From positions 1 through 64,000 of the forward strand of contig NZ_JNJC01000001.1 in NCBI RefSeq assembly GCF_000701525.1: a stretch of 64,000 nt of DNA, read 5' to 3'. Position 1 is the first letter of the stretch; every line of letters begins with the position of its first letter. This DNA is from Mesoplasma grammopterae ATCC 49580 (lineage in GTDB: Bacteria > Bacillota_I > Bacilli_A > Mycoplasmatales > Mycoplasmataceae). The translations under genes and the position numbers were made by a program. This document shows positions 55,639 to 64,000 of the stretch, piece after piece. Under the pieces are notes generated by a model that worked only from the letters and a program-made list of their open reading frames with translations, had not been told where the DNA came from and did not search any database.

Positions 55639-56991
55639 TTAAAAACCAAATCCTCCTTTACCCATTCCAGGCATTCCTGGCATACGTCCGCTTTTCATCA
55701 TTTTAGCCATTTCAAGAACTTGTTTTTTACCTTTTTCAAATGAGTTAATTAACTCATTTAATTCTTTTTCTGTACGACCTGAACCACTAATAATTCTATT
55801 TTTTCTCGTAAGTGATTTTAACAGTTTAGGTTCTCTTCTTTCTTTTAATGTCATTGAGTCCATTAAAATTGAGAATACAACTAATTTTCTTTGTGCATCT
55901 GAAATTTGATTATCTGATATTTTAGCATTTGGCATCATTTTCATAATTCCGCCAATGTTACCCATTTTAGAGACTTGAACTAATTGGTTTCTTAAATCTT
56001 CTAAATCAAATTGTCCCATGAACATACGTTTCATAGTTTTTTGCATTGAACGTTCATCAATATTATCAACAACTTTTTCAAAAAGAGTTTCAATATCTCC
56101 CATTCCAAGAATTCTATCAGCCATTCTTTTTGGATAGAACGGAGCAAGAGCTGAAACCCCTTCTCCTTCACCAATAAATTTAATTGGTAATTTAGTCATG
56201 TATCTAATTGATAATGTAGCTCCCCCACGAGCATCACCGTCTAATTTAGTTACAATAACCCCTGTTAATTTTAATTGATTGTTAAATTCATTAGTTACAT
56301 TGATAATTTCTTGACCGATCATTCCATCAACAACTAATAAAGTTTCATTTGGTGAGGTAATCTTTCTTAAGTCATTTAATTCATTCATTAAATCTTTATC
56401 AATTTGTAAACGACCTGCTGTATCTAAAATAACAACATCATGTCCATTTTTTTCAGCAAATTCTAATGCTTGCTTAGCAGTTTTTAAAGGTGATTGTTTT
56501 CCTTGTTCAAAAACTGGTATGTTATTTTTATTTCCTAATTCAACCAATTGGTCAATGGCCCCTGGTCTATAAATATCTAAACCAACTAGTAAAGGCTTTT
56601 TAGCTTCTTTTTTTGCTAAATAGTGAGCTAGTTTAGATGATGAAGTAGTTTTCCCTGATCCTTGTAACCCAACCATCATAACAACAGAAGGTTTTTTAGA
56701 AAGATTTAAAGGTGCTTTTTCAGTTCCTAAAATATCAATTAATTCTTCATGAACAATTTTCAACATTTGTTGGTGTGAAGTAACACCTTCTTGAATATAT
56801 TCACCAACTGTTTTTTCTTTTATTTTACTTATTAATTCTTTGACAACTTCAACGTTAACGTCAGCTTCTAATAAAGCTAAGCGTATCTCACGAAGTGTTT
56901 CTTGAATGTTTTCATCAGTCAATGTAGATTTTTTGATATTTTTCTCCATTGATTTTTTCATTCGTTTAGTTAAAAAATCTCCAAATGCCAT
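55639..56991 (-). CDS. ffh: Signal recognition particle protein Ffh
   Basis: The 450-aa GTPase of SRP has an N domain, a G domain with VGLQGSGKTTSSSKLA and DTAGRLQID, and the SRP54 M domain. The M domain is methionine-rich and ends MPGMPGMGKGGFGF. The start is ATG 56991, 7 bp after GGAGG; the ATG at 56997 is too close to that site. It targets membrane proteins and lipoproteins, relevant to the many lipoproteins here. Confidence 0.96.
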   Translation of the reverse strand: MAFGDFLTKRMKKSMEKNIKKSTLTDENIQETLREIRLALLEADVNVEVVKELISKIKEKTVGEYIQEGVTSHQQMLKIVHEELIDILGTEKAPLNLSKKPSVVMMVGLQGSGKTTSSSKLAHYLAKKEAKKPLLVGLDIYRPGAIDQLVELGNKNNIPVFEQGKQSPLKTAKQALEFAEKNGHDVVILDTAGRLQIDKDLMNELNDLRKITSPNETLLVVDGMIGQEIINVTNEFNNQLKLTGVIVTKLDGDARGGATLSIRYMTKLPIKFIGEGEGVSALAPFYPKRMADRILGMGDIETLFEKVVDNIDERSMQKTMKRMFMGQFDLEDLRNQLVQVSKMGNIGGIMKMMPNAKISDNQISDAQRKLVVFSILMDSMTLKERREPKLLKSLTRKNRIISGSGRTEKELNELINSFEKGKKQVLEMAKMMKSGRMPGMPGMGKGGFGF

Positions 56992-57044
56992 ATTCATACC
57001 TCCAGTTTTAATCTTTATTTATTATACCAAACTTAATATTCAAA

Positions 57045-57068
57045 ATAAAAATGCCGTAAGGCATTTTT
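57045..57068 (-). terminator. Terminator of asnS operon
   Basis: Stem AAAATGCC/GGCATTTT around GTAA with a T-rich tail, 16 bp after the asnS stop. Confidence 0.88.
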
Positions 57069-57083
57069 GAATATATTTATATA

Positions 57084-58448
57084 TTAATACAATAATGTTT
57101 TAGGCGTTCTTGGGAATGGAATAACATCTCTAATGTTTGAAGCACCTGTAATGTACATAATTAATCTTTCAAACCCTAAACCAAATCCAGCAGATTTGTA
57201 GAATCCATATTTTCTTAATCCAATGTATCAGTCTAATTCTTCAGGATTAATTCCATAGAACTCACATCTTTCAAGAATCTTATCTAAGTTAGCTTCACGT
57301 TCACTTCCACCACATAATTCACCAATTCCTGGAACTAGTAAGTCTACAGCTGCAACTGTTTTACCATCATCATTTTGTTTCATATAAAATGATTTAATAT
57401 CTTTTGGATAGTTAATAACAAATGTTGGGCATTTGTTAACTTCTTCACAAATAAATCTTTCGTGTTCTGTACCTAAATCTAAACCAAAATGAATATTGTT
57501 TTCTTCAAATTTATGTCCGTTATCAATAGCATTTTGTAATGTTTTTAAAACTTCTTCATAAGTATTAACTTTGAATTCAGCATTAACAATTCCTGTTATT
57601 TTATCAATTAAACCAGGTTCTAATTGTTCTTGTAAAAATTCTAATTCAGTCATGTTTTTTTCTAAAACATAACCAACAACACTTTTTAACATATCTTGCA
57701 TTAATTGAATGTTATCATTAATATCTGCAAAAGCAACTTCTGGTTCTATCATTCAAAATTCTGAAGCATGTTTTGTTGTGTGTGAGTTTTCAGCTCTGAA
57801 TGTTGGTCCAAAAGTATAGATATTTTTAAATGCTTGAGCAAATGCTTCACCATTTAATTGTCCTGAAACTGTTAAACTAGCTTTTTTACCAAAAAAGTCA
57901 TTTGCATAATCTTTATCTTCATTAACTGTAACTATGAATTGTTCACCAGCACCTTCAGCATCATTTGAAGTTATGATTGGTGTTGTTACATAAACATAGT
58001 TATTTTCTTGAAAGAATTTATGAACTGCAAAAGCAGCTGTTGAGCGAATTCTAAAGATTGCTTGAAATGTTTTTGTTCTAGCTCTTAAGTGAGAGATTTC
58101 TCTTAAAAATTCAGAAGAATGTTCTTTTTTTTGTAATGGATACTCTTCAATTGCTTGATCAAGTAGAGTAATTGAAGTTGCATTAATTTCAAAAGGTTGT
58201 GGTCTTGTTGGTGTAGGAATTAAAATACCTTCAATTTCAACAATTGAACTAACTCTTGCTTTACTTCCTTCTTCAAAACCAATTGTTTCTGGTTTATAAA
58301 CAACTTGTAAGTCATTTAAAACAGTTCCGTCATTTAAAACCATAAAGCTAACTGCTTTTCCCTGACGATTTGATCTAATTCTACCAACGATTGTTACTTT
58401 TTGTTCTTTTAAAGTTTCATGGTTATCATATAAAAATTTAATATCCAT
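57084..58448 (-). CDS. asnS: Asparaginyl-tRNA synthetase
   Basis: The 454-aa class IIb enzyme has an N-terminal OB-fold anticodon domain ([20 protein letters not shown]). The catalytic core contains [25 protein letters not shown] and, after a UGA Trp, MIEPEVAF; the motif 3 region is [12 protein letters not shown]. It charges tRNA-Asn directly, as expected in Mollicutes. It starts 4 bp after the HAD gene stop. Confidence 0.96.
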
Positions 58449-58452
58449 ATTT

Positions 58453-59301
58453 TTATTCTCCTTTTAATACATATTTTTCTATAAATTTACCAACTCCACC
58501 ATTAAGGTTTGTATCAGTTTCAAATTTTGCTATTTTTTTAATTGCTGGTACTGAGTTTCCCATAGCAACTGAATTTGGAACAACTTCAAACATGCTTATG
58601 TCATTCATATTATCACCAAAGATTAATATTTCATCAAGTTTAATATTTAGTAATTCTGCTAATTTTAATACACCATTACCTTTACTTGCCTCAATGTTAA
58701 TAAACTCATAAATTGGTGTTGATTCAACATTACTTCTCATTTTGTTTAACACTTTATTTTTATCAGTTTTTTCAAATCATTCTAACATTGCAGCTTCTTC
58801 TTTTTCCTCAACAAAAATCATAAACTGAATAACGTCTTGATAGTTATTAAATGTTGACACATCAATTGGTTCAACATCATATTTATCAACTCAATTTCTT
58901 TCTTTTAATGACTTAACATTAATATCAATTTTATTTCAATATGCATGTGCAGGAACTTTTGTATATGCTAATGTTGGAATGTTCATTTCAAACATTTTTT
59001 GCATAAATTCTTTAACTAATTCAATATCGATTGTTTCGCAATATGTTGGTTCAAATTTTGATACTGTTGAAATAACAGATCCGTTTGAAAAAATAGAAAC
59101 ATCAGAATGTTTATCAACATCAAACATTTTTGCTCTTACTGAACCACTTGATCAACCTTGACCCGTAACAACAGCTACATGAACACCTTGTTCTGATACT
59201 TTTTTTAACATTTCTAAATCAAATGGATTTGATATTTTTCCATGCTCTAAAATTGTTCCATCTAAATCTGTTGCAATCAATTTAATATTAGTTAACTTCA
59301 T
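58453..59301 (-). CDS. HAD-superfamily Cof-type phosphatase
   Basis: The 282-aa HAD-IIB protein has motif I ATDLDGTIL, a TGQ motif II region, a C2 cap (about 85-190) and motif IV GDNMNDISMF. Such Cof/YcsE-like enzymes dephosphorylate sugar phosphates or FMN; the substrate cannot be read from the sequence. It directly abuts the alpha/beta-hydrolase gene. Confidence 0.92.
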
Positions 59302-60450
59302 TTATTTATTTTCCTTTTTTCTATTTTTTGTTGAATTTACATAGAAAGTATTAACTTCATATTTTTCTAAGAAATTATTATCAATAATTTCAGAGTTAAT
59401 ACCTAAATTTTTTAAAGCTCTCTCAGTTGCTTCGTCATCTTTCATTATTTTGTTTTCAAAAACTAATCATCGATAAACTGTTTGATAATAATGATGTTTT
59501 AAAGATAAACAATGCGATGAATAGTCATAAATTAAAATTTCATCATCTCTTGAATGAATTGTTCTTTTAACAAATAATCTCATTGAATCATCAAATGGTG
59601 TTACATTATCATTTCTACAATGCAAGAAAAACATTGGGAATATCATCTTTAAATCTGATTCATAGTATTTAAATACATCTAAATCATTTCAATCTAAATC
59701 AGTATCTTGAATTTGGTTTTTAATAATTCTATTAATAGATTTACCAACTCTTTTGTAACTTACTAAGTTTTTTAATCAAACATTTCTTGTATGCACTAAT
59801 AATGTTTTAATGCTTCCATAATATGAGTCTGAAATTGCTCATTTAATATTATATTTAGAAAATTCTTTGTTATATTTTACAATACCATATTGCATTGTAA
59901 ATCCACCCATACTCATTCCAACTAAACCAATTGTTTCTGGTTTGTGGTTTTCATGTAATCATTTCATTGCTGCTCTAAAGTCTTTAACTTCACTAGCACC
60001 CATAGTTACATATTCAGTACTTTCAGATTCACCGTGATTTCTAAAATCAAAAACTAAAATGTTATATCCTAGTTCAATGAATGGTCTTGCTTCGTATAAA
60101 GCTCAATATTTATGTCCAGCAAATCAGTGTAATGATACAACTCATTTTTTAGAATTAGGATCAGTTATGTACTTCATTCCTGAAATAACTACTCCATCTT
60201 CTGTTTCAAAATTAAAAGGGATTAAATTATCAGTTGCTTTTAATTGTAGTTGTGGTGTTTTATAAAACTTACGCATGATTTTATTCATACGTCTTAATTC
60301 AGGATAATAGTATTTATTCTTATTAGAATCTCCCATTGTTCCTTCTAAAGCTTTATAAAAAAATTTAAATCTAAGGTTAACAGTTTTAAAAATTTTGCTA
60401 CCTAATCTAGATCTGAATTTTTTATTATTTTTTTTCTTTACTTTGGACAT
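59302..60450 (-). CDS. Alpha/beta-hydrolase
   Basis: The 382-aa protein has a very basic N-terminus (MSKVKKKNNKKFRSR) that could contact membrane phospholipids. Its alpha/beta-hydrolase domain contains the oxyanion strand VVSLHWFAGHK, DFRNHGESES, nucleophile elbow GMSMGG, FLHCRNDNVTPF (Asp) and SSHCLS (His), so the triad is intact, unlike the homolog at 51295-52224. It is probably an esterase or lysophospholipase. It lies in the tsaD-rpiR-asnS operon. Confidence 0.88.
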
Positions 60451-60462
60451 ATATTAATCTCC

Positions 60463-61245
60463 TTATTTTTTCTCACTATTTAAGTAATGGTAAATTAATA
60501 AATCATTAAAGTAATGGAAAGGTAATGATTTTGAAATTAAAACATTATCATCATTTATTTCAACACCATCAACAATTAATGTATGCACTAAACTGGCATT
60601 TTCTTCAACTTCTTTTGAAGGCACTTTACCTGAAATAAAAATTGATTTACCTTTTTGTTTTCTTATTGCTTCTATAACTTTTGATAAGTGTGTAGAAGTT
60701 CCATATTTTGTTAAGAATATGTATAAATCATTTGTTTGTGTATTTTTAATTCTATTATTGATTGAGTCTCAATCTGAATCTAATAATGTTACATTAACAC
60801 CTTGGTTATAGAAAAAGTTAGAAAGATCCATTGCTGGTCCTCTTAATACACCTTCTCAGTAACAAATAACAATTCTTGGTGATGAATCAATTAAATTAAT
60901 TGTTTTAACTAAATTAGCTTTTTTAATTAAAGTGTAATTTTGTTTAATTAAATTGATATATCCATTAGCTACGTTTTCATCATTTTTTGCAATATTTAAT
61001 TCTGCATGTTCAACGTCATTTGCTAAACAAATCATGAAATCTCGATATCCATCAATATTCATTTTTTTCAATAAATTATAAATTGCACTAAACCCTGTTT
61101 TTGCACGTCTTGCTAATTCATCAATTTTAATATTTTCTTCTACTATTTGTTTTGAATTGCTTTTAATGTAATCAACAATAATTAATTCACGTGTAGTTAA
61201 ATTATTTTTCTCAATTGTTGAAAGTTTTGCTAAAAAAGATCTCAT
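60463..61245 (-). CDS. MurR/RpiR family transcription regulator
   Basis: The 260-aa protein has an HTH_6 N-terminal domain (RRAKTGFSAIYNLLKKMN as the recognition segment) and a SIS domain (IVICYWEGVLRGPAMD; IFLTKYGTSTHL). It is a second RpiR-type regulator in the window. No PTS gene is adjacent; it may control the metabolic hydrolase/HAD genes downstream. Confidence 0.88.
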
Positions 61246-61311
61246 ATTTCCTCCGTTGTAAAATTATGCATTTTTGCATATTTATTTATTATATTTTATC
61301 ATTTTTGGAAA

Positions 61312-62265
61312 TTAATTACTACTTTTCAACTTTTCGTACGCTAATTTCGCTATCATTGCTGCATTATCTGTGCAATATTCCATCTTTGGAACAAATGTGT
61401 TTGTTATATTATATTTTTTACCCAATGATATTATTATGTTTCTAATTTCACTATTAGCACTAACACCACCAGCTACTGTTAATGTTTTTGGCTTAAACTG
61501 AATAATTGCTTTTTCTAGTTTTTTTTCAACAATTTTTGTAGCTGCATATTGAAAACTTGCAGCAATATCTGCAACCGGTATTTCCTCACCTTTTTGAGTT
61601 AAATTATGAATAATATTAATGACTGCTGTTTTTAAACCTGAATATGAAAAGTCATAACTATCATCATTTTTAGATATAGGAAATATAAAAGCTTCTTTAT
61701 TTCCTTTTTGAGCCAATTTGTCAATTTTTGGTCCACCAGGATAGCCTAATCCCATTACTCTAGCTACCTTGTCATAACATTCACCAATAGCATCATCAAG
61801 TGTTGCACCAATTACCTCAAATCCATTAGGTGAGTTAACGATTTCAATTTGCGTATGTCCTCCACTAACAACCATAGCTAGTACTGGATAAACAAAATCA
61901 TTTTCAATTGATGCTCCATAAATGTGACCTTCAATATGATGTAATGGCATTAATGGTTTATCAATATAACTAGCGATAGTTTCAGCAACTAATTTACCTA
62001 TGATTAAAGAACCTATTAAACCAGGTTTTTCAGTATATGCAACATGATCAATTTCTTCAATTTTTGTATTTGAAGATTCAAGCGCAGATTTGATTACTCA
62101 AGATATATTTTCCAAATGTAATCTTGCAGCTAATTCAGGTACAACACCACCAAATTTAACATGTTGTTCTATTTGAGAAGAAATAATATTAGTTAATATT
62201 GTTCCATCTTTAATAATTGAAATTGAAAATTCATCACAACTTGATTCAATAGCTAATATTTTCAT
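61312..62265 (-). CDS. tsaD: tRNA threonylcarbamoyladenosine transferase subunit TsaD
   Basis: The 317-aa protein (Kae1/YgjD family, ASKHA fold) starts [14 protein letters not shown] at 62265; earlier in-frame ATGs belong to a neighbouring frame. The metal-binding HIEGH occurs in [10 protein letters not shown], with VSGGHTQ and CTDNAAM also present. It transfers threonylcarbamoyl to A37 of ANN-decoding tRNAs. Confidence 0.96.
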
Positions 62266-62275
62266 TGTTTTCTCC

Positions 62276-62680
62276 TTATAACGATTTAATAAATTCTTCA
62301 TACATTTTTGAAATGTTATAACCAAATTTTTGTGCATCTTGTGTATGTAAATAGTCTACTTTAAATATAATTCCACTTTTGAAAATCATAGTCAGATCAG
62401 CAATATCACCAAGTACGCCTAATTTTACATCTTGTATTTGTTCTAATCCATATTGCTTAATTTGACTTGCTGTTTGAATAAATTTACTTATTGTAAATAG
62501 CCTCTTGTTTGTTAGTAAAACCATATGAGCAAAAGCATTTATTTCTCCCACAATAATATCTATAACGAATTCTTCAGATAAAAAATATTTTTCAACTTCT
62601 TGAAATTCTTTTTTATTTATTAATTCATATTTGTCAAAATTGTAAATTTCTAATTTACTTAAGTATTCTTTGTTGTCCAT
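62276..62680 (-). CDS. Small PH-like (YokE-type) domain protein
   Basis: The 134-aa soluble protein contains a bacterial PH-like pattern: [36 protein letters not shown] and a terminal helix. No other domain. It precedes tsaD by 10 bp. Function unknown. Confidence 0.75.
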   Translation of the reverse strand: MDNKEYLSKLEIYNFDKYELINKKEFQEVEKYFLSEEFVIDIIVGEINAFAHMVLLTNKRLFTISKFIQTASQIKQYGLEQIQDVKLGVLGDIADLTMIFKSGIIFKVDYLHTQDAQKFGYNISKMYEEFIKSL

Positions 62681-62696
62681 AAATAGATTATAACAA

Positions 62697-62721
62697 ATAA
62701 AAAAACCACATTATATGTGGT
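62697..62721 (-). terminator. Terminator of DHH gene
   Basis: ACCACATTATATGTGGT palindrome overlapping the region just after the stop at 62722, followed by T-rich sequence on the minus strand. Confidence 0.8.
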
Positions 62722-63666
62722 CTATTCATTATCAATTATTATTTGATTTGCGTCTTCAACAATTTGCATTGCTTCATCTAAGTTGTTAATGATTGCTCCA
62801 GCAGCCATTTTGTGACCACCTCCACCTCATTTAACAGCTAATTCATTAACAGCAATACCATTTGAACGGAATTCAACTCTTCATTTTCCATCCTCTCTAA
62901 TTGAGAATGTAATTCAAATGTCAATTCCTTCTAAGTCTTTTAATAAGTTTGAAAATTTTCCATTTTCATCATAACTTAAATTATATTTTTTCATTAATTC
63001 ATATTGTAAGATGATATATCCAACTTTGTGATCAGTTACTTTAGCTGATGCTATTAATTCTGATTGTAAAGCTAAAACTGGGAATGAACGTTTGTACATA
63101 GTTTTATACATTTCAAACACATCAAAACCTGTTTCAATTAATCTAGCACATACTTCAAAAGTTCTTGGCGTAATACCACCAAATAAAAATCTTCCACTGT
63201 CTGTACAAATTCCATGATAAATAACTCTAGCAGCAACTGGTGTTATTTCTCAGTTATTATTAACAGCTAAATCTCCAACCATTTCACTTGCACTTGTATA
63301 ATTTACATCAACTCATGATAGATCTCCATATGGTGTTGCATCTGGGTGGTGATCAATTTTTAGTAAAAATGCACCTTTATCATAATTTTGATTATCAATT
63401 CTTTCGACATTACCACAATCAGTTACAATAACTAATGCATCTTTAAATATTGCTTCATTTGTGAAAACATCGGGTGTTCCAGCGTGTTTTAAATACCCAA
63501 TTTCTTCACCAAATGCGTAAACTTGCTTATTTGGATAATTTGTTTTAATTAATTCTTTTAATCCTAATTGTGAACCATAAGCATCTCCATCTGGAACAAT
63601 ATGTCTTAAAATAATTATCTTGTCATATTTTTCAATAATTTCTTTTATTTGTTTATAAATTGTCAT
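62722..63666 (-). CDS. nrnA: DHH/DHHA1 phosphoesterase (NrnA-like nanoRNase/pAp phosphatase)
   Basis: The 314-aa protein has a DHH domain with HIVPDGDAYGS, VTDCGN and IDHHPDA metal-binding motifs. A DHHA1 domain with GGGGHKMAAGA follows near the C-terminus (WGGGGHK uses a UGA Trp). It resembles Mollicute bifunctional oligoribonuclease/pAp phosphatases. It is flanked by terminators, so probably monocistronic. Confidence 0.9.
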
Positions 63667-63727
63667 AATTCTCCTTATATTATTAATATTTTACCAACTA
63701 TTTGATAGAACATTTTATTTTACAATA

Positions 63728-63751
63728 AAAAAAGCAATCCCTTACGGAATT
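63728..63751 (-). terminator. Terminator of right-edge membrane gene
   Basis: AATTCC GTAA GGGATT stem (one G-T pair) followed by seven T on the minus strand. Confidence 0.7.
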
Positions 63752-63780
63752 ACTAATTTTTTATTAATCTAAAGAACTAA

Positions 63781-64000
63781 TTATTTAGCTGCTTTTGTAG
63801 ATTTTTTTGCTTTTGCATTTTTTAATGCATCTGCTTCAACTGCTTTACGTAATTCTCTAGCCATGTTTGGTGAAATTAAGTTGTTGATTAAGAAACTTGA
63901 AATTGATAAATAAATTCAGAATCCAACTAAAGTAACTCCATTGATTGCTGCGAAAATGCTTTGTAAGCTATTTCCATCTGGTCCATATAAAGCCATGAAG
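63781..64000 (-). CDS. C-terminal fragment of membrane protein, 5' end beyond window
   Basis: The last 73 residues are visible. They contain one membrane helix (TLVGFWIYLSISSFLI) and a Lys/Ala-rich cytosolic tail ending KSTKAAK. The rest lies outside the window, so no family can be assigned. Confidence 0.7.

Overview
The window comes from an AT-rich Mollicute that reads UGA as tryptophan. Nearly every long gene is interrupted by in-frame TGA codons at positions where its family has Trp. The gene content (spiralin-like and other prolipoproteins, PTS sugar uptake, minimal translation and purine-salvage genes) fits the Entomoplasmatales: a Mesoplasma/Entomoplasma-like, plant- or insect-associated relative of Spiroplasma. 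The species is inference. All coordinates below use genetic code 4, so each gene is reported as one unit across its UGA codons.

Layout. 1-1790: 3'-truncated, repeat-built surface protein. 1961-5197: apparent operon of a membrane protein, a PHP-domain/ABC-ATPase fusion (TrlF-like) and a small acidic protein. 5282-6825: ABC exporter. 7060-9769: membrane-anchored GH123/DUF4091-like protein and a small membrane protein, followed by a broken duplicate of the ABC genes (10103-10538). 10593-14938: beta-glucoside operon (RAT antiterminator site, LicT/BglG, EIIBC(A), GH1 6-phospho-beta-glucosidase). 15017-20677: GNAT protein, a decayed GH53 galactanase pseudogene and a second GH123-like lipoprotein. 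20784-24584: membrane-gene remnant, spiralin-like lipoprotein, FAR-17a/Pr6Pr-like membrane protein and two paralogous lipoproteins.

24729-36673 is the most unusual stretch. It holds a colinear gene set: an ABC ATPase fused to a very long repeated coiled coil, a lipoprotein, a large ABC permease, two more lipoproteins and a 78-aa protein. After a terminator come a membrane-anchored HU-like DNA-binding protein and an overlapping XRE regulator.

36895-42729 is housekeeping: hpt, ruvX, a PAP2 phosphatase, cdd, eno, typA. 42771-46728 is an overlapping gene string: RpiR regulator, glucose-family PTS IICB, dual-specificity phosphatase, a divergent MreB-like protein that has lost its nucleotide-binding motifs, and a small membrane protein. 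46803-48535 holds an ASCH/Nudix pair and a second FAR-17a-like protein. 48651-63666 is a run of minus-strand housekeeping operons (lepA, rnhA, proS, ffh, rlmH, tRNA-Ser, asnS, tsaD, nanoRNase-type DHH). A membrane protein runs off the right edge.

The 7-21 kb region looks like a carbohydrate-scavenging island, with galactanase, hexosaminidase-type and beta-glucoside functions, some of them decaying. Long homopolymer tracts (16-19 bp) sit 50-110 bp upstream of five genes, several of them surface proteins, and are candidate phase-variation switches.
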